Positions 36,403 through 46,663 of a DNA stretch of 64,000 nt are shown here, piece by piece. The stretch is from positions 186,001 to 250,000 of the forward strand of contig LGRT01000013.1 of the NCBI GenBank assembly GCA_001642945.1. The letters are read 5' to 3'. The translations under genes were made by a program, and so were the position numbers. Each line of letters begins with the position of its first letter. Within the stretch, counting starts at the first letter, position 1. The notes beneath the pieces are model-generated. The model ran no database searches and was not told where the DNA came from. It saw nothing but the letters and a program-made list of their open reading frames with translations. This DNA is from Rhodobacteraceae bacterium SB2. Lineage in GTDB: Bacteria > Pseudomonadota > Alphaproteobacteria > Rhodobacterales > Rhodobacteraceae.

Positions 36403-37682
36403 TGCTTAGTTGGATATCGATCTTACGATTGGGATTGGTGCAAATGTGCCTTGGAGCGATCGTGGTGCTGATGACCTCGACCTTGAACCGATTAATGGTG
36501 GTTGAACTGGCGTTGCCGGCGCTTTTACCAGGGTTTTTGGTTGCGCTGCATTATGGCATTCAAATCACCCGGCCAAATTGGGGATTTCGTTCAGATAAGG
36601 GCGGCCAGCGCAGCAGTTGGATTATTGGCGGGATGGTGATTTTGGCTTTCGGAGGGCTTGCGGCAGCGGCCGCCATACCTCTGCTCGAGCAAAATTTTGG
36701 ATGGGGCTTGTTTCTATCCGTGATCGCCTACAGCGCTATCGGATTGGGTGTTGGCGCGTCTGGAACCTCGTTATTGGCTTTATTGGCAACAGCCACAGCA
36801 CCGCGCCGCCGCGCCGCCGCCGCCACAATCACATGGCTGATGATGATCGCCGGTATTGCAATCACAGCCGGCGTTGCCGGCAGCCTGTTAGACCCATATT
36901 CCCATTTACTTTTGCTTAAAATCGTTGCAACCGTCAGCGCCGGCGCGGTTCTTTTAACCCTAATCGGGATTTGGGGCATCGAGCGCGGATTAACCCGCCA
37001 GGCCGAAGCTTCTCACACACCATTTTTAGAGGGGCTAAAGGAAGTTTGGGCCGAAGATAAAGCCCGAAAGTTCACGGTTTTTGTGTTCTTATCAATGACC
37101 GCCTATTTCATGCAGGAGTTGATTCTTGAACCCTATGCTGGGCTGGTATTCGGCTTTAGCCCAGGCCAATCTACCAGCTTATCAGGGGCCCAGAATGGGG
37201 GCGTCTTCTTGGGCATGCTCTGCGTTGGACTGGCCTGTACGGGTTTGAAGCTTGGCAGTCTGCGCAGCTGGGTGATCGGCGGTTGCCTCGGATCAGCGTT
37301 AAGCTTAAGCGCGATCGCAGCGCTTGGACTTGAGGGCAGTGCCGCGCAATTGACCGCGGCGGTTATCGCGCTTGGCGTCTTCAACGGTATGTTTGCTGTT
37401 GCGGCAATCGGCTCGATGATGTCGCTTGCCGGCGCAGGGCGCGGGGCGCGCGAAGGCACGCGGATGGGGCTTTGGGGCGCCGCGCAAGCCATCGCCGCAG
37501 GATTTGGCGGGCTGTTTGGCGCCGCAGCAGCAGATGCGATGCGGTTATGGATGGCCTCACCCGCCAGCGCATTTGGCAGCGTGTTTCTATTTGAGGCCGC
37601 GCTGTTCGTTCTGGCTGCGGCTATGGCGGCAAAAACCATCGAACACAAACCAATCGCACAGAATTTAGTACCGGGAGAATAA
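36402..37682 (+). CDS. PucC/BCH2-family membrane protein between bchG and bchP
   Basis: 426-residue major-facilitator-like protein of the BCH2 family, matching the Rhodobacter ORF428 found at this spot. Family features are MTSTLNRLMVVELALPALLPG and RPNWGFRSDKGGQRSSWIIGG near the N-terminus and about twelve hydrophobic segments. A role in handling bacteriochlorophyll or light-harvesting assembly is inferred from position and from kinship with LhaA and PucC. The start overlaps the bchG stop by one base (TAATG). Confidence 0.9.
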   Translation: MLSWISILRLGLVQMCLGAIVVLMTSTLNRLMVVELALPALLPGFLVALHYGIQITRPNWGFRSDKGGQRSSWIIGGMVILAFGGLAAAAAIPLLEQNFGWGLFLSVIAYSAIGLGVGASGTSLLALLATATAPRRRAAAATITWLMMIAGIAITAGVAGSLLDPYSHLLLLKIVATVSAGAVLLTLIGIWGIERGLTRQAEASHTPFLEGLKEVWAEDKARKFTVFVFLSMTAYFMQELILEPYAGLVFGFSPGQSTSLSGAQNGGVFLGMLCVGLACTGLKLGSLRSWVIGGCLGSALSLSAIAALGLEGSAAQLTAAVIALGVFNGMFAVAAIGSMMSLAGAGRGAREGTRMGLWGAAQAIAAGFGGLFGAAAADAMRLWMASPASAFGSVFLFEAALFVLAAAMAAKTIEHKPIAQNLVPGE

Positions 37683-37684
37683 TC

Positions 37685-38863
37685 ATGTTTGACGTCGTGG
37701 TAATTGGAGGCGGACCTTCGGGTGCAACAGCCGCAGAGGATTTAGCGCGCAGCGGCCGAAAGGTTGCCCTGCTAGATCGCGCGGGCCGGATCAAGCCCTG
37801 TGGCGGCGCTGTACCCCCGCGCCTGATCAGTGATTTTCGCATTCCTGACTCGCAAATCGTGGCTAAAATCACCACCGCACGGATGGTGTCACCCACGCAA
37901 AGATCCGTCGATATTCCGATAGAAAACGGCTATGTTGGTATGGTAGACCGCGAGTTTTTTGATGAATTTCTTCGAAAACGTGCGGCAAAGGCGGGCGCGC
38001 AGCGTCTGACCGGCGTCTTTCAAAAAATCATCCGCGATGGCGAGAAAACCCAAGTTCAATATCGTGATCGCGACACTGGCGCCGAAACGCTTTTAGAAAC
38101 AAAACTTGTTATTGGCGCGGATGGCGCACGCTCTTCGGTGGCCCGCGCAGAAGTGCCCGATGGCGAAAAAATTCCTTATGTCATTGCCTATCACGAAATT
38201 ATCGAAGCCCCCAAACCCAACGCCACCTATGACCCTATGCGCTGCGATGTGATTTATGATGGCGATATATCACCCGATTTTTACGGCTGGGTGTTTCCCC
38301 ATGGCGGCTCTGCCAGCGTCGGGATGGGCACCGGGCTTGACGGGTTTGATCTGAAAGATGCCACCGCTAAATTGCGCCGGGCTGCCGGTTTAGAAGGCTG
38401 CAAAACGATTCGAAAAGAAGGGGCGCCCATTCCGTTAAAGCCACTTGATCGATGGGATAATGGCCGCGATGTGGTGCTGGCAGGTGACGCCGCCGGAGTT
38501 GTGGCGCCCAGTTCTGGAGAAGGGATTTATTATGCCATGGTCGGGGGGCAAGTGGCCGCCACCGCCGCCAGCGCCTTTTTGAAAACCGGGCGTGTAAAGG
38601 ATTTAAAACTGGCCCGCTCTTTGTTCATGCGCGAACATAAAACGGTGTTTCGCGTATTGGCCTCAATGCAAAACGCCTATTATCGCTCGGATGAACGGCG
38701 CGAAAGATTCGTATCGCTTTGCCATGATGTTGATGTTCAAAAACTGACATTTGAAGCCTATATGAATAAGAAGCTTGTGCAGGCGCGCCCGCTGGCACAT
38801 GTGAAAATAGGCCTAAAAAACCTTGCCCATTTAACCGGGCTTGTAGGAGCAAATCGCATATGA
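37685..38863 (+). CDS. bchP: Geranylgeranyl diphosphate/bacteriochlorophyll reductase
   Basis: FAD enzyme reducing the geranylgeranyl tail to phytyl. 392 residues. The dinucleotide motif VVIGGGPSGATAAEDLARSG is at the N-terminus, the RIKPCGGAVPPRLI block follows, and GDAAGVVAPSSGEGIYYAM marks the FAD-binding C-terminal part. It overlaps idi by ATGA, linking tail synthesis and isoprenoid supply. Confidence 0.96.
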   Translation: MFDVVVIGGGPSGATAAEDLARSGRKVALLDRAGRIKPCGGAVPPRLISDFRIPDSQIVAKITTARMVSPTQRSVDIPIENGYVGMVDREFFDEFLRKRAAKAGAQRLTGVFQKIIRDGEKTQVQYRDRDTGAETLLETKLVIGADGARSSVARAEVPDGEKIPYVIAYHEIIEAPKPNATYDPMRCDVIYDGDISPDFYGWVFPHGGSASVGMGTGLDGFDLKDATAKLRRAAGLEGCKTIRKEGAPIPLKPLDRWDNGRDVVLAGDAAGVVAPSSGEGIYYAMVGGQVAATAASAFLKTGRVKDLKLARSLFMREHKTVFRVLASMQNAYYRSDERRERFVSLCHDVDVQKLTFEAYMNKKLVQARPLAHVKIGLKNLAHLTGLVGANRI

Positions 38864-39399
38864 GCTTAATGATCCCGGCCTGGGTAAACGGCGTATTAAC
38901 CCCCGTGGAAAAGCTAGAAGCCCATGAAAAAGGGCTTAAACACAAAGCGATTTCGGTATTTATGATCTGCAACGGCAAGATCCTTATCCAAAGGCGGGCT
39001 TTGGAAAAATATCACACGCCCGGGTTATGGGCCAATACGTGCTGCACGCATCCTTTGTGGAATGAGGCCCCAGAAGATTGCGCAATGCGGCGCATGAAAG
39101 AAGAACTGGCCATTGAAAATATTCAACTGATCTATCGGGATCGCATCGAATATCGTGCAGATGTGGGCAATGGCTTGATCGAGCATGAGGTTGTAGATTT
39201 GTTTATAACCCATGTGGATGCGCCGCCCCCGATGGCCGCAAACCCAGATGAGGTGATGGATCTGCGCTGGGTCGAATATCACGATCTTTTGGCAGAAGTT
39301 CAGCGCTGGCCCAGTCGGTTTACGCCCTGGCTGCGGATCTATCTAGATCAGCACTCGGATCGGATTTTTAGCCCCGATATGGTTCGGGCTATGGCCTAA
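38860..39399 (+). CDS. idi: Isopentenyl-diphosphate isomerase, type 1
   Basis: Nudix-fold enzyme interconverting IPP and DMAPP, feeding carotenoid and phytyl synthesis. 179 residues. The active-site cysteine lies in NTCCTHPLWNEAPEDCA, and the Nudix-like helix in AMRRMKEELAIE. Last gene of the photosynthesis cluster on this side; its 3' end overlaps the convergent neighbour by 11 bp. Confidence 0.95.
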   Translation: MSLMIPAWVNGVLTPVEKLEAHEKGLKHKAISVFMICNGKILIQRRALEKYHTPGLWANTCCTHPLWNEAPEDCAMRRMKEELAIENIQLIYRDRIEYRADVGNGLIEHEVVDLFITHVDAPPPMAANPDEVMDLRWVEYHDLLAEVQRWPSRFTPWLRIYLDQHSDRIFSPDMVRAMA

Positions 39400-40111
39400 G
39401 GCAAAATTGCGCCAATGTATCATAGGCCGGCATGGCCTGATCGGCCAACGCCTTCAAATGATCCGGTAAATCCGGAAGAGGCTCTGCTTCTGCGGCGCTA
39501 AATCCAGTTGAGCGATGCACGGCCCCATACCAATGCGCTGCCCAAACCCCATCGCATGACATACCGCCCGCTGGCCAGCTTAGCATAGCAGGGTCAAAGC
39601 CAAGCTCCAACGCGGCGCAAAGGCGGCGCAAGGCGCGCTCTGGGTTAAATAAAATATCGGCGCTATCGATCACCAAAGGGGTTTGACCCTGCGCCCGAAG
39701 CCCCTCAAACAACGATTCTTGTTGTAAAAATCCTAGATCCGCCAGCGTTGGATTTTCATATTTACGCGCAAAGCTGGCCACCACGCGCATTGGGTGCCGG
39801 ATCAAAAACACATTCTCAACCTCGCGCATCCAATCGCGGGGAATTTCCGGAATCATATGCTGGGTCATATGCTTGTGATACATATGGCGATGCGGCGCGC
39901 CGATCGGCGCCAACAAGGCTTTCACCACCTCTGCCGGATCTTGGGCCTGGCTGGCCAAAATTTCTTTAACCATCGGATGCTTTAAACCCGACAACTTCAA
40001 ATAGGCGGCGTAAAACGGCTCATCCACCGCCGAAAAATCTACCCGATTGGCAAACGCATACATCAGCGCCGTTGATAAGTTGCGTGGCCCCGACCAGACA
40101 GCAAGCCGCAT
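39389..40111 (-). CDS. Sulfotransferase-like P-loop protein
   Basis: 240 residues. The N-terminal WSGPRNLSTALMYAFANR resembles the 5'-phosphosulfate-binding loop of sulfotransferases, and VFLIRHPMRVVASFARKY resembles the 3'-phosphate motif (R...S). The substrate is unknown. The start lies directly against the stop of the class IV aminotransferase gene, so the two are co-transcribed. Plants have proteins (branched-chain aminotransferase-like, BCAL) in which, as I recall, a sulfotransferase-like part is fused to such an aminotransferase; that supports a shared pathway but should be verified. Confidence 0.75.
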   Translation of the reverse strand: MRLAVWSGPRNLSTALMYAFANRVDFSAVDEPFYAAYLKLSGLKHPMVKEILASQAQDPAEVVKALLAPIGAPHRHMYHKHMTQHMIPEIPRDWMREVENVFLIRHPMRVVASFARKYENPTLADLGFLQQESLFEGLRAQGQTPLVIDSADILFNPERALRRLCAALELGFDPAMLSWPAGGMSCDGVWAAHWYGAVHRSTGFSAAEAEPLPDLPDHLKALADQAMPAYDTLAQFCLRP

Positions 40112-41019
40112 CAGGCGAATTCTTTCGATATTAAATCTTTATAAAGGCTTCGTATTTTCTGCGTGACCGGCCCGATATTCCCGGTTCCTATCTGGCGTTT
40201 ATCCACTTCGCTCACGGGTGTTTGGGCGCCAAACGTACCCGTCAGAAACGCCTCATCCGCCCCGTAAACATCCACCAATGAAAAATTGCGCTGATGAACC
40301 GGAATAGTGTTATGCTGACAAATCTCAATCACCTTTTGCCGCGTGATACCATTCATGCAGTAATCACCCGTGCTGGTCCAAACTTCGCCCTTGCGCACGA
40401 TAAAGAAATTGCAGGCATTGGTGGTGTTTACGAATCCATACACATCCAACATCAGCGCTTCATCCGCCCCGGCTTTTTCCGCTGCAATACAAGCAAGAAT
40501 GCAATTTAACTTGGAATGCGAGTTTAATTTTGGATCCTGTGTCATCGGCAAGCCGCGTAGATGCGGCACCGTGGCAAGGCGCACGGGGCGCGCCAATTTT
40601 GGCCGCGAATGCTCCATAATAATCACGAAAGTCGGCCCCGAGCGCGACAAAGACGGATGTTGAAAGGGGCGGTGTTTCACCCCGCGCGTGACCATCAACC
40701 GCGCATGGGCATCCGACTGCATGTGATTGGCTGATTGTGTCTCTAACAAGGCAGTTTTTACGCCTTGGCGATCTAATCCAATGTCAAGATCAATGGCTTT
40801 GGCCGCTTCAAATAACCGATCAAGATGCAGATCCAAATAAGCCCAATGGCCATTGTAAAGCCGCAAGCCTTCCCAGATACCATCCCCCAACATAAATCCG
40901 CTATCATAGACGCTGACCACCGCCTGCGATTTTGGCACAAGAGCGCCGTCAACATAGATCAAAATGTGATCATTGCGCGCATCCTCTTCGGCCTGATGCG
41001 TGGTTTGTGCGTCATCCAT
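40111..41019 (-). CDS. Class IV (branched-chain/D-amino-acid type) aminotransferase
   Basis: 302-residue PLP fold-type IV protein. Visible features are YDSGFMLGDGIWEGLRLYNG near residues 38-57, an R/H-rich loop (TRGVKHRPFQHPS), and the candidate PLP lysine K170 in SHSKLNCILA. The glutamate that contacts the PLP pyridine nitrogen in IlvE and D-amino-acid transaminase seems replaced: VTEG-type sequence reads VNTTNACNFF, with Thr199 at that place. So it may not be an ordinary branched-chain aminotransferase. Overlaps maeB by 8 bp and is coupled to the sulfotransferase-like gene. Confidence 0.8.
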   Translation of the reverse strand: MDDAQTTHQAEEDARNDHILIYVDGALVPKSQAVVSVYDSGFMLGDGIWEGLRLYNGHWAYLDLHLDRLFEAAKAIDLDIGLDRQGVKTALLETQSANHMQSDAHARLMVTRGVKHRPFQHPSLSRSGPTFVIIMEHSRPKLARPVRLATVPHLRGLPMTQDPKLNSHSKLNCILACIAAEKAGADEALMLDVYGFVNTTNACNFFIVRKGEVWTSTGDYCMNGITRQKVIEICQHNTIPVHQRNFSLVDVYGADEAFLTGTFGAQTPVSEVDKRQIGTGNIGPVTQKIRSLYKDLISKEFA

Positions 41020-43288
41020 GGCGCGATGCCCCCTCGCCTGCTTTGCAAGCTGCCAAAACAGCCATGTTCAGAATATCTGTTGCTGTGGAAACCGACGCGC
41101 ATATTTGTATGGATTGATCCACGCCCGTAAGAATTGGTCCGATCACCGTGGCGCCAGCCATTTCCTGCATCAGTTTCACCGATATGCTTGCCGAATGGCG
41201 TGCTGGCACCACTAAGATGTTGGCCGGCCCAGTCAGCCGCGAAAACGGATAATGCGCCTGCGCTTGCGTATTCAGCGCCACATCAACGGTCATCTCGCCT
41301 TCATATTCGAAATCAACGCCGCGCGCATCCAGCACTTTCGGGGCTAAAGCAAGCTTTTCAGCCCGCTCTGATACGGGATAGCCAAATGTGGAAAAGCTCA
41401 CAAATGCCACGCGCGGCTCTAGGCCGAAATCGCGGGCCACATCAGCGGCGCGTTCTGCAATATTTGCCAGATCCTCGGCTTCAGGCCATTCATGCACCAA
41501 AGTATCCGCGATCAAAACGATCCGACCCTTATGCAACAGCGCCGTCACCCCCGCCGCCCCATGTTCGGCATCTGCGTCAAAAACATGGTTGAGCAGCCCC
41601 ATCACATGCGCTGATTTGCGCGTTACCCCCGTCACCAAACCATCGCCATGGCCATGCGCCAGCATCAAAGCAGAGAAAACATGACGGTCGCGGGTTGCCA
41701 GGCGGTGAATATCGGCATTGTCAAAACCTTTGCGTTGCAAACGCTCGAACAAGAAGGATTTATACGCATCAAGATGCTCGGTATTAGCGGCATTCACAAC
41801 GTCAAGCTCTTGCACGGCATCACCCATCCCGGCCGCATCAAGCTTCGCCGCAACATCATGCTGGCGGCCCACCACCAACGCTTTACCAAACCCCGAGCGC
41901 TGATACATCACCGCGGCGCGCAACACCCGCGGATCATCGCCCTCGGCAAAGATCATCCGAGCCTGCGCGACGCGCGCCCGCTCGGTTATTCCGCGCAAAA
42001 TGCTGGCGGTTGGATCCATCCGGGTTTTCAGCGACAGCTCATAACCTTCCATATCGATAATCGGGCGCCGCGCGGCCCCGGTATCAATACCCGCTTTCGC
42101 CACTGCAGGCGGTATGCGATAAATAAGCCGCGGATCAAACGGAGTTGGAATGATATACTCCCGGCCAAAGGTTAATTTTTGTCCATAGGCCATCGCCACT
42201 TCATCAGGTACATCCTCGCGGGCCAGCGCGGCCAAAGCCTGCGCGCAGGCTATTTTCATTTCATCATTAATCGCGCGCGCATGGATGTCTAAAGCCCCGC
42301 GAAATAAATATGGAAACCCTAAAACATTATTCACCTGATTGGGGTAATCGCTGCGCCCTGTGGCAACGATCGCGTCTTTGCGCACGGCATGGGCCTCTTC
42401 CGGTGTGATTTCCGGATCCGGATTGGCCATCGCGAAAATCACCGGGTTTGGCGCCATTGATGCCAGCATTTGCGGTGTGACTGCGCCTTTCACCGAAACC
42501 CCCAAAAACACATCGGCATTTTGCATCACCTGATCAAGGCTGCGGCTTTCTGTTTTCACCGCATGGGCCGATTTCCACTGGTTCATCCCCTCGGTACGGC
42601 CTTGATAAATCACACCTTTGGAATCGCAGACAAAACAATTTTGGTGCTTTGCACCCATCGATTTAAGCAATTCGATACAGGCAATTCCAGCCGCACCAGC
42701 GCCGTTTAAAACAATTTTGACATCTTCGATCTTCTTCTTGCTGATATGCAGGGCATTGATCAGGCCTGCGGCACAAATCACCGCGGTTCCATGCTGGTCA
42801 TCATGGAAAACCGGGATATCCATTTCCTCTTTCAAGCGCTGTTCAATGATAAAACATTCCGGCGCCTTGATATCTTCGAGATTGATACCGCCAAAACTAG
42901 GGCCCATTAACTTCACCGCTTTGCAAAACGCATCGGGATCCTCTGTATCCAGCTCAATATCGATGCTGTTCACATCGGCGAACCGTTTGAACAGAACCGA
43001 TTTACCTTCCATCACAGGTTTGCTGCCCAGCGCGCCAAGATTACCCAACCCCAAAACCGCCGTGCCATTTGAAATAACCGCAACCAAATTGCCTTTATTT
43101 GTATAATCATAGGCAAGCTCAGGATTCTCGGCGATGGCTTCACAAGGCACCGCAACGCCAGGTGAATAGGCGAGCGATAAGTCACGTTGGGTCATCATCG
43201 GAACCGTGGCAGATACCTCCCATTTTCCCGGGGTTGGTTCGAGATGAAAGGCCAACGCCTCTTCCCGCGTGATTTTCATTTTCGCCAT
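41012..43288 (-). CDS. maeB: NADP-dependent malic enzyme with phosphotransacetylase-like domain
   Basis: Oxidative decarboxylation of malate to pyruvate. 758 residues, the long bacterial form: a malic enzyme part (about 1-430; SPGVAVPCEAIAENP, FHDDQHGTAV, GAGAAGIACIELL) and a C-terminal phosphotransacetylase-like part (about 440-750; MIFAEGDDPRVLRAAVMYQ) that is usually regulatory and not catalytic. The gene stands upstream of the aminotransferase gene and is divergent from mutS. Confidence 0.94.
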   Translation of the reverse strand: MAKMKITREEALAFHLEPTPGKWEVSATVPMMTQRDLSLAYSPGVAVPCEAIAENPELAYDYTNKGNLVAVISNGTAVLGLGNLGALGSKPVMEGKSVLFKRFADVNSIDIELDTEDPDAFCKAVKLMGPSFGGINLEDIKAPECFIIEQRLKEEMDIPVFHDDQHGTAVICAAGLINALHISKKKIEDVKIVLNGAGAAGIACIELLKSMGAKHQNCFVCDSKGVIYQGRTEGMNQWKSAHAVKTESRSLDQVMQNADVFLGVSVKGAVTPQMLASMAPNPVIFAMANPDPEITPEEAHAVRKDAIVATGRSDYPNQVNNVLGFPYLFRGALDIHARAINDEMKIACAQALAALAREDVPDEVAMAYGQKLTFGREYIIPTPFDPRLIYRIPPAVAKAGIDTGAARRPIIDMEGYELSLKTRMDPTASILRGITERARVAQARMIFAEGDDPRVLRAAVMYQRSGFGKALVVGRQHDVAAKLDAAGMGDAVQELDVVNAANTEHLDAYKSFLFERLQRKGFDNADIHRLATRDRHVFSALMLAHGHGDGLVTGVTRKSAHVMGLLNHVFDADAEHGAAGVTALLHKGRIVLIADTLVHEWPEAEDLANIAERAADVARDFGLEPRVAFVSFSTFGYPVSERAEKLALAPKVLDARGVDFEYEGEMTVDVALNTQAQAHYPFSRLTGPANILVVPARHSASISVKLMQEMAGATVIGPILTGVDQSIQICASVSTATDILNMAVLAACKAGEGASRHG

Positions 43289-43420
43289 TTTGCACCCTTT
43301 TGCGTATGAACCACTGTTATCATGCGTTTTTTAGCACACATCAAGATCGTTTTCGGCTTTCCCCTCGCGCTGCCTAAAGATACGCTGGAGGGCAAGGTAA
43401 AACCCTAAGGAGACAAACCC

Positions 43421-46048
43421 GTGACGCCGATGATGGCCCAATATCTTGACATCAAGGCACAATATCCTGAGGCCCTGCTGTTTTATCGCATGGGTGATTT
43501 TTATGAGTTGTTTTTTGAAGATGCAGTGGCGGCGGCAGAAGCGCTGGATATTGCCCTCACCAAACGCGGCAAACATCTCAACGCGGATATTCCAATGTGC
43601 GGGGTGCCGCATCACGCCTCAGAAGGGTATTTGCTGACGCTGATCCGAAAAGGCTTTCGTGTGGCGGTTTGCGAGCAGATGGAAAGCCCTGCCGAGGCAA
43701 AAAAGCGGGGCAGTAAATCGGTTGTAAAGCGCGACGTGGTGCGCCTTGTAACACCTGGAACACTAACCGAAGACAGCTTGCTTGAGGCGCGGCGGCATAA
43801 TTTTCTGGCCTCATTTGCGCAGATACGCGATGCCTCAGCGCTGGCTTGGGTGGATATTTCTACTGGTGATTTTAGCGTCAGCACCCTGCCTTTGGTATTG
43901 CTGGGGCCCGAATTGGCGCGGCTGGCACCTTCAGAGGTACTTTTATCGGAAAAGTCTTTTCAAGATTTAGAAACTCTCATTGAGGAAAGCGGCGCGGCAC
44001 CGACGCCGATCAGCGCCAGCAGTTTTGACAGCACATCGGCAGAAAACCGGCTGCTCAAAACGTTTAAACTGGCCACGCTTGATTCGCATGGAGGGTTTTC
44101 AAGGGCGGAATTATCAGCCTTGGGTGCGATTGTTGATTATCTAGACATCACGCAAAAAGGCAGCCTGCCGCTGTTGCAACCGCCAAAACGCCATATCAGC
44201 GCGAAAACCATGAAAATAGATGCCGCAACGCGGCGCAATCTTGAACTTACGCATGCGCTCTCAGGCACACGAAATGGCTCTTTATTGGCAACTATTGATC
44301 AAACATTAACCGCCGCTGGTGGTAGATTGCTTGAGCACCGCATCGGCTCTCCTTCGCTTGATATTGACGTTTTGAACAATCGACAAAACGCCATTTCCGC
44401 GTTGATCGCGCATAGCCCAGTGCTGGATAAATTACGCGGGCATTTGCGCCATATTCCAGATGTGGCGCGGGCGCTCTCGCGGCTGGCCTTAAACCGCGGT
44501 GGACCAAGAGATTTAGGAAGCATCCGCAGCGCGCTGCACCAGGCCGAAGCGATCGCTGATGTGATGCAAACAAGCCCTTTATGCCCCGAATTAGAATCGG
44601 TTCACGAGAAACTGATGGGGCATGCCAGTTTAATCGAGCTGTTGTCAAAAGCATTGAACGAAGATCTCCCCTTGCTGTTGCGTGATGGGGGTTTCGTGGC
44701 CGCGGGTTTTGAGCCTGATTTGGACCATGCCCGGCATTTGCGCGACGAAGGCCGCGGGGTGATTGCGCAGATGCAGGCCGAGTATAGTAGCTTGGCCGAA
44801 ATCGCTTCGTTGAAAATCAAACATAATAACGTTTTGGGCTATTTCATCGAAACCACCGCGACCCATGCAGATAAAATGCTGCGGCCGCCTTTGTCAGAAA
44901 CCTTCATCCACCGGCAGACCACAGCCAACCAAGTGCGCTTTACCACCGTCAACCTGTCAGAGATTGAGACCAAAATTTTAAATGCCGGGGGGCAGGCGAG
45001 CGAGATTGAGGCCAAAATCTTCGCCCAGCTCTGCGCAGAGATTCTTGACCACTCAGAAAGCCTTTATGGATTGGCCACCGCTTTGGCAGAACTCGACGTG
45101 GCAGCAGCACTCGCACATCTTGCGCAGCAACAAAATTGGGTGCGCCCTGTGGTGGATAACAGCCGGGCCTTCGCCATTGAAGGCGGGCGCCATCCGGTTG
45201 TGGAGCGCGCGTTAAGGTCCAGTGGCCAGCATTTTATCGCCAATGATTGCGATCTATCTGACGGCGCGGTTCGCCTTTTAACCGGCCCGAATATGGCTGG
45301 TAAATCCACGTTTTTAAGACAAAATGCGCTGATTGCGGTCTTGGCACAGATGGGCAGTTTTGTGCCGGCAAGCAGCGCCCATATTGGGGTGGTCAGTCAA
45401 TTGTTCAGCCGCGTCGGTGCATCTGATGATTTGGCGCGTGGGCGATCCACTTTTATGGTGGAAATGGTCGAAACCGCTACGATTTTAAATCAGGCCGATG
45501 CAAAAGCGCTGGTGATCTTAGATGAAATTGGCCGTGGCACGGCAACCTATGACGGGCTGTCCATCGCATGGGCAACGCTCGAGCATCTGCATGATGTGAA
45601 CCAATCGCGGGCGCTATTCGCAACCCATTATCATGAGCTCACAGCTCTGTCCGGCAAATTAGACAGGGTTGAAAATGCCACCGTTGCGGTAAAAGAATGG
45701 CACGGCGATGTAATCTTTTTACACGAGGTACGCCAAGGGGCTGCAGATCGCTCTTACGGGGTGCAAGTGGCACAATTGGCAGGCCTTCCCTTAGTGGTGG
45801 TTGAGCGCGCGCGGGTGGTTTTGGACGCTTTGGAAAAAGGCGAGCGCGAAGCGGGAAGTACCGGCCGGCAAGCCGTTATTGACGACTTACCGTTGTTTTC
45901 GCGCAGACCTGCAGCGCTGTCCCCCCCGCAAGCCACCGTATCACCTGCTTTGGAAATGCTCGAGACGCTGCATCCAGATGAATTGACACCAAAAGAAGCG
46001 CTTCAAAAACTATATGAGTTAAAGGCCGCGGCAAAACCAACAGGCTAA
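43421..46048 (+). CDS. mutS: DNA mismatch repair protein MutS
   Basis: Mismatch recognition ATPase. 875 residues from a GTG start with AAGGAG eight bases upstream. The mismatch-reading F-x-E loop is in [15 protein letters not shown] (N-terminus). Walker [10 protein letters not shown], the following [14 protein letters not shown] and Walker [23 protein letters not shown] are intact in the C-terminal ATPase. Ends convergently with grpE. Confidence 0.97.
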   Translation: MTPMMAQYLDIKAQYPEALLFYRMGDFYELFFEDAVAAAEALDIALTKRGKHLNADIPMCGVPHHASEGYLLTLIRKGFRVAVCEQMESPAEAKKRGSKSVVKRDVVRLVTPGTLTEDSLLEARRHNFLASFAQIRDASALAWVDISTGDFSVSTLPLVLLGPELARLAPSEVLLSEKSFQDLETLIEESGAAPTPISASSFDSTSAENRLLKTFKLATLDSHGGFSRAELSALGAIVDYLDITQKGSLPLLQPPKRHISAKTMKIDAATRRNLELTHALSGTRNGSLLATIDQTLTAAGGRLLEHRIGSPSLDIDVLNNRQNAISALIAHSPVLDKLRGHLRHIPDVARALSRLALNRGGPRDLGSIRSALHQAEAIADVMQTSPLCPELESVHEKLMGHASLIELLSKALNEDLPLLLRDGGFVAAGFEPDLDHARHLRDEGRGVIAQMQAEYSSLAEIASLKIKHNNVLGYFIETTATHADKMLRPPLSETFIHRQTTANQVRFTTVNLSEIETKILNAGGQASEIEAKIFAQLCAEILDHSESLYGLATALAELDVAAALAHLAQQQNWVRPVVDNSRAFAIEGGRHPVVERALRSSGQHFIANDCDLSDGAVRLLTGPNMAGKSTFLRQNALIAVLAQMGSFVPASSAHIGVVSQLFSRVGASDDLARGRSTFMVEMVETATILNQADAKALVILDEIGRGTATYDGLSIAWATLEHLHDVNQSRALFATHYHELTALSGKLDRVENATVAVKEWHGDVIFLHEVRQGAADRSYGVQVAQLAGLPLVVVERARVVLDALEKGEREAGSTGRQAVIDDLPLFSRRPAALSPPQATVSPALEMLETLHPDELTPKEALQKLYELKAAAKPTG

Positions 46049-46064
46049 TGGCTTTGCCGCCGGC
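46025..46064. terminator. Strong hairpin between mutS and grpE
   Basis: GCCGCGGCAAA pairs with TTTGCCGCCGGC (one bulged C) around a 17-base loop, giving an 11-bp stem between convergent genes. No T-run follows on either side, so it may work as a 3' boundary or Rho-dependent end; low certainty. Confidence 0.4.
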
Positions 46065-46072
46065 ACACCGCT

Positions 46073-46660
46073 TTAAGATGCAGGGGTCGAGGAAACACCA
46101 ACCTGCGAGGGACGTAGCAACCGATCGTGCAACATGAAGCCTTCTGCGGATACCTGAATAATATCACCGGCTTTTGTGCCCGGAAGTGGAGCTTCAAACA
46201 TGGCTTGGTGCAGCTGCGGATCAAAGCGATCGCCAACTTGCGGTGAAATAGGCTGAATGCCGTGCTTTTTAAAGACGTTCAACAATTCCCGCATCGTCAA
46301 CTCAACGCCTTCGATCAGCGCCGCCGCGGCCTCTTTTTGCTCGTCACCCGCGGCTTCAACCGCCCGTTTCATATTGTCATAAACGGGCAGTAAATCACGT
46401 GCCATTTTCGAACCACCGTAATTTTCGGCCTCGCGGCGATCTTTGTCAGCCCGTTTGCGCGAATTTTCGGCATCCGCCAAGGCGCGCATGAAACGGTCGC
46501 GATACTCATCCCGCTCAGCGGTTACAGCGGCCAATTCATCAACCTCATCGGTTTGCGCATCCTCTTGAGTTATATCGATCAGCTCTTCCTCAAGCGCATC
46601 CTCTGCCTCTTGCATTTGATCAATATCATCCAAAAATTCTTCTGCTTTTGGCTCTTCCAT
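46073..46660 (-). CDS. grpE: Nucleotide exchange factor GrpE
   Basis: DnaK co-chaperone. 195 residues: an acidic N-terminus, a long helix (AAVTAERDEYRDRFMRALADAENSRKRADKDRREAENYG) and the C-terminal beta domain with GDRFDPQLHQAMFEAP and GFMLHDRLLRPSQVGVS. Directly downstream of hrcA (3 bp), so they form one operon. Confidence 0.97.
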   Translation of the reverse strand: MEEPKAEEFLDDIDQMQEAEDALEEELIDITQEDAQTDEVDELAAVTAERDEYRDRFMRALADAENSRKRADKDRREAENYGGSKMARDLLPVYDNMKRAVEAAGDEQKEAAAALIEGVELTMRELLNVFKKHGIQPISPQVGDRFDPQLHQAMFEAPLPGTKAGDIIQVSAEGFMLHDRLLRPSQVGVSSTPAS

Positions 46661-46663
46661 AAC

